This document shows positions 9,246 through 17,745 of a stretch of 64,000 bases of DNA, in pieces (the first letter of the stretch is position 1; the number at the start of each line of letters is the position of its first letter). The stretch is from Rhodococcus rhodnii (GTDB lineage: Bacteria > Actinomycetota > Actinomycetes > Mycobacteriales > Pseudonocardiaceae): the NCBI GenBank assembly GCA_000720375.1, contig JOAA01000010.1, positions 1 through 64,000 of the forward strand. Reading direction: 5' to 3'. Under the pieces are notes generated by a model. It had not been told where the DNA came from. It saw nothing but the letters and a program-made list of their open reading frames with translations, and did not search any database. The translations under genes were made by a program, and so were the position numbers.

Positions 9246-10982
9246 TCAGCTGCGGCGACGCTTCCTGGTGAACACCAACGCGCCGACGCCGAGCAGCAGC
9301 ACCGCGACACCGCCGATCGTCAGACCGATCACGTTGGCGCCGGTCTTGGCCAGTGCGACCGTCTGGTTCGACGTGGTGTCGTTGTTGTTCGGCGGGTGCT
9401 TGGGCAGGTTGGGCGCGGGCACCGGATCTGGCGCCGGCATAGGCCCAGGCACCACTTGGAGTTTCCGCTTGTCGCCCCAGCCGTCCGCGGCGATCACGAG
9501 GAACTCGTTGAACTTGAGCTGCCACGGGCCTTTCAGCACCGGGATGTACCAGCCAGCGGGGACGTTCTCGAACTTGTAGCCGCCGTCATGGAGGGTCGTG
9601 GTCGTCGCGACGACCTTGCCGTCGAACGGATCCAGCAGCGAAACGACGAGTCCCTTGATGCCCTCACCGGTGGCGGGCTGGCCGTCGCCGTCGCGGTCCT
9701 CGAAGATGTGTCCGTTGCCCGTGCCGTTCATGCCCGGCACCTTCGCCAGCGCGAAGACCTGCGGGAAGCCGTCGACGAAGGGGTTGTCCTTCGTACCGAA
9801 GGCGCAGTGGACGTGCACGACACCGCGTTCGATCGCCTTGACCGGCACGGTTCCCCTGACCGTGACCGTCTCGGTCTGTCCCGCCCTGACCGGCACACCG
9901 GCTTGGTCAGGAACCAAGTTGCCCCAGAAGAAGGGGTTGTTCGTGCCCTCGAGGTGCGTCTTGCCGGGGCCTTCGGAGTCGGGGTCGAAGTCGCAGCCCG
10001 CGACGATGCTGAGGTCCTTGGACCCGCCGTTGGCCAATGTGATCGTCAGGTTGGCACCGGCACCCGGCTTGTACGAGCCCTCGTTGAACTTGGCGGTCAC
10101 CTTGAGTGTGTCGGTCAACGGCCGAACCGCACGCAGTTGGAGGTCGGTGGCGGAACCGCGGACGACAATGCTGCCCGGCTTGACCAACCACCCGTCGGGC
10201 AAACCCGGCGGGGTCACCTTGTACTCCCCCGCGGACAAGTCCGCGGCGGTGAACCTGCCGTTCGCGTCGGTCTTCACTTTCAAACCGCGCACCCGCGGGC
10301 CGTCCACGGTCACGTCCACGCCCGCGACGCCTTCGCCTGCGCTCCACCTGTCGTTGTTGTCCTTGTCCAGGAACAAGGTTCCGCTGAGAGTTCCCTTCGT
10401 GGTCCACGGCACGACATCCACGGGTACTTGCTGTTTGTTGTCGGCCGTGTTCGTTTCGTCCTTGGCCGACACGGCGAACTCGATCCGGCCAGTGGCTTCG
10501 GTCGCCTCCGTGACGCGGACGCTGAAGACCAGCTGGCGCTTCTCCTTCGGTGCCAACGTCGCACCGGCCCCAGCGGGATCAAGGCCTTGCCAGTCGGTGA
10601 CCTCGAACTTCGCTCCGGGCAGGGCACTGATGGAGCCCTTGACGACCTCGGCTTTGCCCTCGCCCATGTTCGCGATCGTGACGGTGACAGTGAACGTCTC
10701 GCCCTCGGCGTACTTGCCGGCCGGCTTGGTCAGCGGCTCCATCACCAGATCCGGCACGGCGGCGGCAGCCTTGGGCGAAGCGGGTACTGGCGTGTCCTTC
10801 GGCCGTGCTTCCGGTGCCTCGGGCTCAGGTGGAACCGCTGCGGACGTCGGCGTTTCCGACGGTGTGGCGGTTGGCGTGTCCGTCGGATCGGCGAAGGCCG
10901 GTGCCGTACCAAGAATGAGCAACCCAGCGGCGGCCCCAGTGATCGTCACTCTGGCTGCGGTTCTGAGTCGACGCGTGTGCAA
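9246..10982 (-). CDS. Secreted SdrD-like B-domain protein with LAXTG sorting signal
   Basis: 578 residues from a TTG start preceded by GGGGGTGG. A signal peptide ends near APAFA. After a Pro/Thr/Glu-rich linker come CARDB-like and SdrD B-type beta domains: FLDKDNNDRWSAGEG and FEDRDGDGQPATGEG are the Ca-binding-like D.D.DG cores. The C-terminus has LAKTG, a 20-residue membrane segment and RKRRRS, a class E sortase signal (LAXTG) as on streptomycete chaplins. The product should be covalently attached to the cell wall; adhesion or structural use is inference. No sortase gene is in the window. Confidence 0.85.
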   Translation of the reverse strand: MHTRRLRTAARVTITGAAAGLLILGTAPAFADPTDTPTATPSETPTSAAVPPEPEAPEARPKDTPVPASPKAAAAVPDLVMEPLTKPAGKYAEGETFTVTVTIANMGEGKAEVVKGSISALPGAKFEVTDWQGLDPAGAGATLAPKEKRQLVFSVRVTEATEATGRIEFAVSAKDETNTADNKQQVPVDVVPWTTKGTLSGTLFLDKDNNDRWSAGEGVAGVDVTVDGPRVRGLKVKTDANGRFTAADLSAGEYKVTPPGLPDGWLVKPGSIVVRGSATDLQLRAVRPLTDTLKVTAKFNEGSYKPGAGANLTITLANGGSKDLSIVAGCDFDPDSEGPGKTHLEGTNNPFFWGNLVPDQAGVPVRAGQTETVTVRGTVPVKAIERGVVHVHCAFGTKDNPFVDGFPQVFALAKVPGMNGTGNGHIFEDRDGDGQPATGEGIKGLVVSLLDPFDGKVVATTTTLHDGGYKFENVPAGWYIPVLKGPWQLKFNEFLVIAADGWGDKRKLQVVPGPMPAPDPVPAPNLPKHPPNNNDTTSNQTVALAKTGANVIGLTIGGVAVLLLGVGALVFTRKRRRS

Positions 10983-11002
10983 GGGCCACCCCCGTGGTCA
11001 GA

Positions 11003-11060
11003 GTCACCCTCAGGGCGCTCAACGCCCCCGACGTCGCGTGCGAACCAACCTGAGAGTGAC
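11003..11060. promoter_or_regulatory. Spaced inverted repeat upstream of LAXTG gene
   Basis: The half-sites GTCACCCTCAGG (11003-11014) and CCTGAGAGTGAC (11049-11060) are complementary at 11 of 12 positions, 34 bases apart, upstream of the LAXTG gene start. It could be an operator or a 5' leader structure. Only the symmetry is observed. Confidence 0.3.
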
Positions 11061-11155
11061 ACCTTGGTGAAAAATGCGTGCCAAGCTGCTGACCTGAAAC
11101 TTATCGGGCCGCGTGACCGCGTGCCCACCCCTCGCACCGAAAATGTTACCCAGAG

Positions 11156-12427
11156 CTATTTCAAGAGCACCGGAAGCGAGTCGACGCCGTAAACGATGGA
11201 CACCTTCCGGAACTCCAGTTCGTCGGCGGACTTGGCCAGCCGCATCTTCGGGAATCGGCGCACCAGCGCGGGATACGCCGCCCGCAGCTCCATCCTCGCC
11301 AACTCCGCGCCAATGCAGCGGTGCACGCCGTAGCCGAAAGCCAGGTGCGAAGTCGGATCCCGGTGCGGATTCACCGTTTCCAAACCGGAGCCGAGAACCT
11401 CATCCCGGTTCGCACCGCTCAGCGAAGCGATGACGACGTCACCCTTGGCGATGGTCACACCGGCGACTTCGATGTCCTCACGGGCGAACCGCGGGAACGC
11501 GACCTGCACGACCGTCAGATAGCGCAGGATCTCCTCGACGAACTTGTTGATCGCGTCGTCGTGGTCGTGGATGAGTTTGAAGGTTTCCTCGTCCTGCAAC
11601 AACACCAGCGCGCCGAGCGCCAGCATGCTCGCCGTGGTCTCGAAACCACCGGTCAGCACGCCGTCGGCGAGCCCGGCCAGTTCGAGATCGTCGATCTCGT
11701 CGCCGTGTTCCTTGATGATCATGCCAAGCAGGCCGTCACCGGGGTTCTCGCGTTGCCGCTTGACCACGCCGAGCAGGTACTCAAGCGACTCGGAGATCGC
11801 ACCGAGCGACGCATCCGCCCCGCTGAACAGGTCGAACCGGGTCATCGCCAGGCGCTGGAAATCCTCGCGGTCGTCGTACGGCACGCCCAGCAGCTCGCAG
11901 ATCACCAGCGACGGAATCGGCAACGCGAACTCGGCGACCAGGTCGACCGGGCCCGCGGCCTCGTCCATGGAGTCGAGGCACTGCTCGATGATCGCCTTGA
12001 TCCCGGGCGTAAGCCTGGCCAGCCTGCGCATGGTGAACTCCGGCGTGAGCAGCTTGCGCAGCCGGGTGTGCACGGGCGGGTCGGCGAACCCGAGCCCGCC
12101 TGGGCTCTGCTGGACGCTGGTCGCGCCCGTGCCCGTCAAGTGAGCGAAGTCATTGCTGAATGCCTTCGTGTTGCTCAGCACGGCCTTTGCTTCTTCGTAA
12201 CCGCTGACCAACCACAAGTTCACTCCGAAAGGCATTGGCAGCTTGCCGATCGGGGTGTCCTGGCGCATTTGCCCGAGATCGGGCACCGGGTCGAGGCCGT
12301 TGCGCTTCAACGGCATCAGCGCGGGCTCAGGAATGGGCATCTTGCCGAGGTCGAACCCCTTTTTCCGGGCACGGCTCAGGTAGATGCGTGCGAACCACGT
12401 CATGACGCGCGAGCGGAGACTCCCCAC
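11156..12427 (-). CDS. Cytochrome P450
   Basis: 423 residues from GTG. Heme-thiolate monooxygenase: the Cys loop AFGYGVHRCIG is at about 350-360, the K-helix ExxR is EEILRY, and the I-helix oxygen-binding region reads LTGGFETTAS, so the usual AGxET has a Gly-Gly variant. It is a soluble bacterial class. No ferredoxin, reductase or biosynthetic cluster adjoins it, so the substrate cannot be inferred. It lies alone between the LAXTG gene and the divergent DUF2630 gene. Confidence 0.9.
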   Translation of the reverse strand: MGSLRSRVMTWFARIYLSRARKKGFDLGKMPIPEPALMPLKRNGLDPVPDLGQMRQDTPIGKLPMPFGVNLWLVSGYEEAKAVLSNTKAFSNDFAHLTGTGATSVQQSPGGLGFADPPVHTRLRKLLTPEFTMRRLARLTPGIKAIIEQCLDSMDEAAGPVDLVAEFALPIPSLVICELLGVPYDDREDFQRLAMTRFDLFSGADASLGAISESLEYLLGVVKRQRENPGDGLLGMIIKEHGDEIDDLELAGLADGVLTGGFETTASMLALGALVLLQDEETFKLIHDHDDAINKFVEEILRYLTVVQVAFPRFAREDIEVAGVTIAKGDVVIASLSGANRDEVLGSGLETVNPHRDPTSHLAFGYGVHRCIGAELARMELRAAYPALVRRFPKMRLAKSADELEFRKVSIVYGVDSLPVLLK

Positions 12428-12491
12428 AGCAATGAGGCTAGGACAACCTTGCTGAGAAGCGGGAGCCGGGTGACCTGGTTAATCTCAAGTT

Positions 12492-12737
12492 GTGAACGAA
12501 CGCGAAATCCTCAGCCAGATCCGTACCCTGGTTGATCAAGAACACGATCTGCGCAACCGCAGCGTGGCCGGCGAGATCGACTCGGCCGAGGAGCAGGCGA
12601 AGCTGAAGTCGCTTGAGGAATCGCTGGACCAGTGCTGGGACCTGCTGCGTCAGCGCCGCGCCCGCCAGGGCGCGGGCGAGAACCCGGACGACGCCCAGGC
12701 CCGCCCCACCCAGCAAGTCGAGGGTTACCTGCAGTGA
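12492..12737 (+). CDS. DUF2630 family small protein
   Basis: 81 residues from GTG at 12492. The whole protein is helical and charged (INEREILSQI-like start, then RTLVDQEHDLR and SLEESLDQCWDLLRQRRA), which matches the DUF2630 family common in Actinobacteria. Function unknown. It ends at a strong palindromic terminator shared with the convergent YCII gene. Confidence 0.8.
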   Translation: MNEREILSQIRTLVDQEHDLRNRSVAGEIDSAEEQAKLKSLEESLDQCWDLLRQRRARQGAGENPDDAQARPTQQVEGYLQ

Positions 12738-12738
12738 G

Positions 12739-12774
12739 AAAAAGCCTCGTGCGTGGCCACGCACGAGGCTTTTT
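12739..12774. terminator. Bidirectional palindromic terminator
   Basis: A 36-base perfect palindrome with AAAAA on the left and TTTTT on the right of a GC-rich core (AGCCTCGTGCGTGG and complement). It works as an intrinsic terminator on both strands and sits between the convergent DUF2630 and YCII genes. Confidence 0.9.
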
Positions 12775-12782
12775 CGCCGCCT

Positions 12783-13202
12783 TTACTCGCCGGCGCGGGC
12801 TCGCAGCGCCGCGTCCTTGGCGCGCGCCTCCTCGGTGAACTCGGCGCCGAAGTCGTCGGCCTCGAAGATCTGCCTGATCTCGATCTCGCCGTGCCCGCCG
12901 TCGGTGTTGGGCACCTGCTTGACCCACTCGATGGCCTCCTCCAGCGAGCCGACCTCCCAGATCCAGTAGCCCGCGATCAGCTCCTTGGCCTCGGCGAACG
13001 GGCCGTCGATGACGGTGGTCTTCTTGCCGTCGAACTTCACCCGCGCGCCCTTCGCGCTCGGGTGCAGGCCTTCGCCCGCGACCATGATCCCCGCGTTGAC
13101 AAGCTTCTCGTTGAAGTCGGTCATCTCGGTGAGCGCCGCCTCGCTCGGCATGACCCCGTTCTCCATGTCCTCAGTCGCTCTGATCAGGACCATGAACTTC
13201 AT
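12783..13202 (-). CDS. YCII-related domain protein
   Basis: 139 residues. The sequence MKFMVLIRATE...FNEKLVNAGIMVAGEGLHPSAKG...DGPFAEAKELIAGYWIWEV is the YCII/DGPF (PhnB-like, DUF1330-neighbour) family typical of actinobacterial proteins often linked to ECF sigma factors. Its reaction is unknown. The first of two close ATGs (13202) fits the family length. It is divergent from a TetR regulator, which is its likely controller. Confidence 0.85.
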   Translation of the reverse strand: MKFMVLIRATEDMENGVMPSEAALTEMTDFNEKLVNAGIMVAGEGLHPSAKGARVKFDGKKTTVIDGPFAEAKELIAGYWIWEVGSLEEAIEWVKQVPNTDGGHGEIEIRQIFEADDFGAEFTEEARAKDAALRARAGE

Positions 13203-13221
13203 CGGATTCTCGCTCCCACCA

Positions 13222-13279
13222 GTAAACTGTTGACCAGACGTAAACTGTGTCCATTGGACGCTGCGTATGCTAGACGCAG
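13222..13279. promoter_or_regulatory. Repeated motifs between YCII gene and TetR gene
   Basis: In the 124-bp divergent gap, GTAAACTGT occurs twice in the same direction (13222-13230 and 13240-13248), and CTGCGTATGCTAGACGCAG (13261-13279) is an inverted repeat of CTGCGT. These are candidate binding sites for the adjacent TetR protein. The link is inferred from position. Confidence 0.4.
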
Positions 13280-13326
13280 TTTCAGCGCGTCGACAAGCCC
13301 CATAACGGACGAGGAAGGCGGGCGGC

Positions 13327-14064
13327 GTGGAGAACGTCTTCGGTGACCAGGCCGGCGTCGTCGAGTTGTTGTGGGGCCAGAAGGAGCCGCCCAGCCGTGG
13401 CCCGAAACCCGCACTGAGCGTCGAACGCATCGCGCGGGTGGCAATGGGAATCGCGGACAGCGAGGGCATGGCGGCGGTCTCGATGCAGCGCGTGGCCGGT
13501 GAGCTCGAATTCACCAAGATGGCGCTCTACCGTTACGTCTCCGGCAAGTCCGACCTGATCGCCGTGATGATCGAGCTGGCCGTCGGCGATCCGCCCGATC
13601 TGCACGAGGTGCCAGGCGGCTGGCGCGGCAAGCTCGAGGAGTTCGTGCGGCAGCTCGCTGTTGTGTGGCAGCAGCATCCGTGGCTGCCGTGGACCACGCT
13701 CGGCGACCGTCCAATGGGGCCACGCGAGCTCGGCTGGATCGAGGCGGCGGTGAGCGCGGTGGCCGACACCGGCCTGACCGGCGGTGAACAACTCGACGCC
13801 GTGTTCATCCTCTTCGGCCTGATCCGCAACACGCAATCGATGTCTATGGCGGGCACACAGCCGTGGGACTCGGACAAGAAGGCCACGCCGCTGATGCAGG
13901 AACTGCTGGACCGCTACGGCGATCGCTTCCCTGCCTTGACCGCCGCGACTTCGGGGACGAACAGCGTGTCACGGGACAACGGCCGTGAATTCGGTGTGCG
14001 CCGTTACCTCGACGGCCTGGAGGCTCTGATCGACGAGCGCGCGGCTCGCCGTCGTCCTGCTTAG
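13327..14064 (+). CDS. TetR/AcrR family transcriptional regulator
   Basis: 245 residues from GTG. The HTH domain is at about 30-75 (IARVAMGIADSEGMAAVSMQ...KMALYRYVSGKSDLI), followed by a tetracyclin-repressor-like C-terminal domain (WLPWTTLGDRPMGPRELGWIEA). It is divergent from the YCII gene, so repression of that gene, its own gene, or both is likely; the ligand is unknown. It ends by overlapping the convergent metallo-hydrolase gene by 4 bp. Confidence 0.85.
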   Translation: MENVFGDQAGVVELLWGQKEPPSRGPKPALSVERIARVAMGIADSEGMAAVSMQRVAGELEFTKMALYRYVSGKSDLIAVMIELAVGDPPDLHEVPGGWRGKLEEFVRQLAVVWQQHPWLPWTTLGDRPMGPRELGWIEAAVSAVADTGLTGGEQLDAVFILFGLIRNTQSMSMAGTQPWDSDKKATPLMQELLDRYGDRFPALTAATSGTNSVSRDNGREFGVRRYLDGLEALIDERAARRRPA

Positions 14065-14819
14065 ACGGAGATCTCCGCGCCCGGTTCTGCCACCAGGATG
14101 TCGACGCCGTGCTGCTTGGCGGCCATGTGGAGGCTCTCGATCGGATCGTCGACTTCCACGTACGCGGGCTGTCCCTCGATTCCGTAGTGGATGGGGATTA
14201 TTTGCCGCGCACCGAGAATCATCCCGGCCACGACGGCTTGTTCCGGCGTGAGCACCGCAGGCAACGGGCTCGCTGGCTGCAGGTGCGGAAAGTTCACGGC
14301 GGCACCGTTGATCGGCAGGAACGCGGCGTCCAGTGGGCCACAGCGATCGGCGATCTCCCACCAGTACCCGTGGAAAACCGTGTCACCGCCGTGGAAGACC
14401 CGCTTTCCCCCGGCCGCGACCACCCAGTTCACCTGCGGGTCGCCGAGTCCGTCCACGGACGGCACCGCGGTGATGCCGAACGGTCCGACCGTCACGGTTT
14501 CCCAGTCCTGCACGATTCGAACGGTGAGCGAACGCGCGGCAAAGCACATCTCTGCCTGCACAGTCCACGCCGTGTTCGTTGCCCTGGGGCGTAAGACCAC
14601 TCCGCCTTCGACAAGGACTCCCTCGATCGCGGCGGGGTCCGCGTGGTCGCTGTGCAGGTGTGTGCACAACGCCGCCATCGCGCCTGGCCGTGCCGGTATG
14701 AGCGCGCCTTCCGGCAACACCGATGACAACGGTTCGGCCTCGGTGACCAGGTCGATGACCACGGTCTGGCCGTCCGATTCGATCTCCAGTCCCGCCCAGC
14801 CAAGCCTGCGTACGCGCAT
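14061..14819 (-). CDS. MBL-fold metallo-hydrolase
   Basis: 252 residues. The metallo-beta-lactamase signature THLHSDHAD (HxHxDH) is at about 53-61, with HGGDT further on and a late His in PIHYG, so both zinc sites look complete. It resembles UlaG/YtnP-like hydrolases. Substrate unknown. Start chosen at 14819 because GGAGGGG precedes it at the right distance; an ATG four codons upstream overlaps that ribosome site. The divergent TetR gene and its operator-like repeats lie just upstream. Confidence 0.85.
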   Translation of the reverse strand: MRVRRLGWAGLEIESDGQTVVIDLVTEAEPLSSVLPEGALIPARPGAMAALCTHLHSDHADPAAIEGVLVEGGVVLRPRATNTAWTVQAEMCFAARSLTVRIVQDWETVTVGPFGITAVPSVDGLGDPQVNWVVAAGGKRVFHGGDTVFHGYWWEIADRCGPLDAAFLPINGAAVNFPHLQPASPLPAVLTPEQAVVAGMILGARQIIPIHYGIEGQPAYVEVDDPIESLHMAAKQHGVDILVAEPGAEISV

Positions 14820-14830
14820 GATCCCCTCCA

Positions 14831-14888
14831 TTTAGCGACCGATCGTTCGGACTCTATAGCACGTTATAGCGACCTGTCGATCGCTAAA
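14831..14888. promoter_or_regulatory. Candidate TetR operator between metallo-hydrolase and TetR genes
   Basis: The 83-bp divergent gap has TTTAGCGA at 14831-14838, TAGCGA again at 14867-14872, and the inverted copy TCGCTAAA at 14881-14888. The last two make a hyphenated inverted repeat. A second imperfect symmetry, CTATAG..TTATAG, lies at 14854-14869. The layout fits a regulator controlling both directions. Confidence 0.5.
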
Positions 14889-14902
14889 GTAGAGTCGTCG
14901 GC

Positions 14903-15496
14903 ATGTCGCCCCGCCGCTCGGCCGCCGAAGCCCGCCACACCAAGGACTCGATCCTGACCACCGCGTTGGACATCGCGTCGCTCGATGGCCTTGAGGGCGT
15001 GACGATCGGCAGGCTCGCCACCGAGTTGGCGATGAGCAAATCGGGCGTGCTCAACCACTTCAGCACCAAGCAGACACTTCAGCTGGCCGCCGTGCACTGG
15101 GTGATCGCCGACTTCCAGGCCCGGGTGATCAAGCCCGCGATCCGTGAGCCGGAAGGCCTGGAGCGGCTGCTTGCCCTATGCGACAACTGGTTCGACTACC
15201 TCGCCGACACCGGCCTGCCCGGCGGCTGCCTGCTCACGGCCGCGGCGACGGAATTCGACGGCCGCGAAGGCGAGGTACACGACGCCGTCCTGAGGTCATG
15301 GCGCAACTGGCGGTCCTACCTGCGCGCGGAACTCCTGCGCGCGCGGCTGGACATCGATGTGGACCAGGCCGTGTTCGAGATCGTCGCTTTCGGACCGGGC
15401 CTGAACCAGGCGTTGCAACTGCACGGTGATCATGCGTCAGTCACGCACGCCAAGCGCGCGGTCCGCAGAACCCTAGGGCAGCCGGATTCCGTGTAG
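14903..15496 (+). CDS. TetR/AcrR family transcriptional regulator
   Basis: 197 residues. An N-terminal HTH (ILTTALDIASLDGLEGVTIG.LATELAMSKSGVLNHFSTKQTL, about 17-60) precedes a TetR_C domain with the LPGGCLLTAAATEFDGREGEV stretch seen in a well-known subgroup. Divergent from the metallo-hydrolase gene across a repeat-bearing gap, so that gene is the best candidate target. Its 3' end overlaps the convergent DUF1989 gene by 24 bp. Confidence 0.85.
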   Translation: MSPRRSAAEARHTKDSILTTALDIASLDGLEGVTIGRLATELAMSKSGVLNHFSTKQTLQLAAVHWVIADFQARVIKPAIREPEGLERLLALCDNWFDYLADTGLPGGCLLTAAATEFDGREGEVHDAVLRSWRNWRSYLRAELLRARLDIDVDQAVFEIVAFGPGLNQALQLHGDHASVTHAKRAVRRTLGQPDSV

Positions 15497-16300
15497 CCCT
15501 TGATATCCCGAGCCGACCGGCGGCTGCCAGCCCTTGGTGAGCTCGGGATCTGGCCGGTACACCTCGACCGCGATCGGACGGCAGACTTCCAACGGATCAC
15601 GCGCATCCGGACCCCACAAGGGAATCGACAGGTCACCGGCCGGGCACGTGGACAACGCGCACAACAAATCCTGTTCGGCGAAGAACTCGAAGAAGTCACC
15701 GGGTTTGGCCGGGGACGCCTTCATGAAGTACTTGTCCTCGTCGTTCAACCCGGTGCACTGGAAGACATTCAGCACATCGTGCACATCGAATTCGGTCAGC
15801 CCGTACGGCAGGACCGCGCGGACGAGGTTGGAATGACAGTGGAAGTCGAAGTCCTCGTCGGTCAGGATCCGGTTGACGTACGGATCGCAGCGTGACCCGA
15901 GCAAGTCGTGCACTCGGCCGCCTTCTTCGTCCACACCATAGGATTCGAGCGTGTCCTTGGTGATCGTCAGCAACGGCCGCAGATAGGGCAATGTCGACCA
16001 AAGCCGGTCGTATGTGGTCACATGAGCGCTCTGCAGCTGGCGCGTGCGTGCCGCCCACAGCCGTTCACGCGGGTTGTGCCTGTTCCAGACGTTGAGATCG
16101 CCGACCTGCGGCCCAGCAGGTGTGGTGATCAACCGGCACAGCATGCCCGCGGGCACTTCCCACGCGCGCCCCGACCGGATCGGGATCACGAACTCGTCGA
16201 CCAGGTCCCGCGGCCCGGTCGCGAGCCGGTCGTAGAAGGCGCGGTCGACGTCGATGACACTGCCAGGCTTGGGCTGGTAAGCGGCCGGCGGAAAACCCAT
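15473..16300 (-). CDS. DUF1989 (urea carboxylase-associated) family protein
   Basis: 275 residues. The DUF1989 domain spans most of the protein, with the conserved metal-ligand-like residues in HCHSN (about 125-129) and the CRL...GDLNVWN and NVFQCTGL stretches. The family occurs next to urea carboxylases and in amino acid degradation loci; neither is present here, so the role is open. Start ATG at 16300, 36 bp from the divergent kinase start. Confidence 0.75.
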   Translation of the reverse strand: MGFPPAAYQPKPGSVIDVDRAFYDRLATGPRDLVDEFVIPIRSGRAWEVPAGMLCRLITTPAGPQVGDLNVWNRHNPRERLWAARTRQLQSAHVTTYDRLWSTLPYLRPLLTITKDTLESYGVDEEGGRVHDLLGSRCDPYVNRILTDEDFDFHCHSNLVRAVLPYGLTEFDVHDVLNVFQCTGLNDEDKYFMKASPAKPGDFFEFFAEQDLLCALSTCPAGDLSIPLWGPDARDPLEVCRPIAVEVYRPDPELTKGWQPPVGSGYQGLHGIRLP

Positions 16301-16336
16301 CTGCGCTCCATCGTCGAGGGACTACCCTCACGCAGG

Positions 16337-16882
16337 ATGCCTGTACTCGACCGGATCATCCAACGGATCACGCCAGCGGTCACCCGTGTCGCCATCGACG
16401 GACCCGACGCGGCCGGCAAGACGACCATGGCTTCGGAACTCGCCGCACGCCTCGACCGGAACGTGGTCAGGGTGAGCGTGGACGACTTCCACAACCGGCC
16501 GGAGGTCCGCAGGCGGCAAGGTTCGTTGTCGCCCAAGGGGTACTACGAGGACACCTTCGACTACGACGCCTTTCGTGCGCGCCTGCTCGAGCCGATCCCC
16601 GCGGGTGCTGTGCTTCTCGTCGACGGGGTGTTCCTGCTGCGCCCGGAACTGCGGTCGTACTGGGATTTGAGCATCTATCTGGACGTGCGCCCGGACGAGA
16701 CCTTGCGCCGCGCGCTGATCCGTGACTTCGGCATTTTCGGCGATGCGGTGCGGGAGCGCTACACATTGCGGTATCTGCCCGGGCAAGCGCACTATCGGGC
16801 TCTGGCCGACCCACTCGGCCACGCGGACATCGTGGTCGACAACAACGATCCCGAATCGCCAAAACTGGTTGCCTCGCGTTGA
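16337..16882 (+). CDS. Uridine kinase-like P-loop protein
   Basis: 181 residues. The Walker A loop GPDAAGKTT is at 22-30, followed by VSVDDFHNRPEVRRRQG and GYYEDTFDYDAFR, the pattern of uridine kinase/phosphoribulokinase-type actinobacterial proteins. LLVDGVFLLRPEL is the Walker B region. It probably phosphorylates a nucleoside or similar sugar compound; substrate not shown. Start at ATG 16337; upstream in-frame sequence is antisense to the DUF1989 gene. Confidence 0.8.
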   Translation: MPVLDRIIQRITPAVTRVAIDGPDAAGKTTMASELAARLDRNVVRVSVDDFHNRPEVRRRQGSLSPKGYYEDTFDYDAFRARLLEPIPAGAVLLVDGVFLLRPELRSYWDLSIYLDVRPDETLRRALIRDFGIFGDAVRERYTLRYLPGQAHYRALADPLGHADIVVDNNDPESPKLVASR

Positions 16883-16887
16883 TAGCC

Positions 16888-16917
16888 TTGCCGTAACTTC
16901 AAATTCTCAAGTATGAC
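16888..16917 (+). promoter_or_regulatory. Putative sigma70-type promoter for the tRNA-like RNA locus
   Basis: TTGCCG (16888-16893) and TATGAC (16912-16917) are 18 bases apart in an AT-rich gap. A start site about seven bases on would fall just before the GTG at 16930, giving a nearly leaderless mRNA that could run on through the structured RNA region. Confidence 0.45.
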
Positions 16918-16929
16918 AAGGTTTTCCAA

Positions 16930-17661
16930 GTGACCAAGCTCAACCAGATCGTCGCGGTCGAAAAGGGCATCAAGACCCGCTCGTTCCAGGAACTGACCGA
17001 CGCGCACCACGCACTGCAGAAGTCCGGCCTGCTTTCCGGCATTTCCCGTACCTACCGCCCGAAGGACGAGGAAGGCGAGCAGCTGCCGCCGGAATCCACC
17101 AAGGTCCAGGTGAAGGCCGAGGAGACGCTGCGCAAGACCGGCGAGATCCTCACCCGGCTCTTCGACGTGACAGCGACCAAGGACTGGGCGAACTGCACGG
17201 CCAAGGCGGACGTGAAAATCGACGGCGAGACGCTGCTCGCCGACGTCCCGGTCAGCTACCTGCTGTTCCTGGAGAAGCAGCTGGTCGACCTGCTGACGTT
17301 CGTCCGCAAGCTGCCGACCCTGGACGCGGCGGAGTCATGGGACTACGACGCGTCGGCCGACTGCTGGGCGACCGAGCCGGTGCAAACCGTGCGTACCAAG
17401 AAAATCCCGCGCAACCACGTGAAGGCGGAGGCGACCGAGAAGCACCCGGCGCAGGTCGAGGTGTACTACGAGGACGTGACGGTCGGCTACTGGAAGACCG
17501 TGAAGTTCTCCGGTGCGATGCCGGCGAAACGCATCAACGAACTGGTCGAGCGAGTGGAAAAATTGCAGCAGGCGGTGAAGTTCGCGCGCGAAGAGGCGAA
17601 CAACACGGAGATCACGCAGCAGAAGACCGGCGAGAAGGTGTTCGGATACTTGTTCGCCTGA
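16930..17661 (+). CDS. Conserved protein of unknown function upstream of tRNA-like RNA
   Basis: 243 residues from GTG with little ribosome-site signal. No signal peptide or membrane segment. I do not recognise a characterised family; it resembles a set of actinobacterial hypothetical proteins (I recall the label DUF7873, not verified). Visible features are an N-terminal KLNQIVAVEKG start, a basic patch around TVRTKKIPRNHVKAEA, a PAQVEVYYEDVTVGYWKTVKFSG beta-rich stretch and a C-terminal helical region (LVERVEKLQQAVKFAREEAN) likely to be coiled coil. The only downstream element before the next gene is the permuted tRNA-like RNA region, which begins at the stop codon, so a role in binding or handling that RNA is plausible but inferred. 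Confidence 0.7.
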   Translation: MTKLNQIVAVEKGIKTRSFQELTDAHHALQKSGLLSGISRTYRPKDEEGEQLPPESTKVQVKAEETLRKTGEILTRLFDVTATKDWANCTAKADVKIDGETLLADVPVSYLLFLEKQLVDLLTFVRKLPTLDAAESWDYDASADCWATEPVQTVRTKKIPRNHVKAEATEKHPAQVEVYYEDVTVGYWKTVKFSGAMPAKRINELVERVEKLQQAVKFAREEANNTEITQQKTGEKVFGYLFA

Positions 17662-17745
17662 GCCAAGGGTGATCGGCTAGAGTTGGTGCCGCGCCAGGAG
17701 CGCAAGCTGAGACTGAAAGTCAGTTTGACCAGAGTGCTCATCAGT

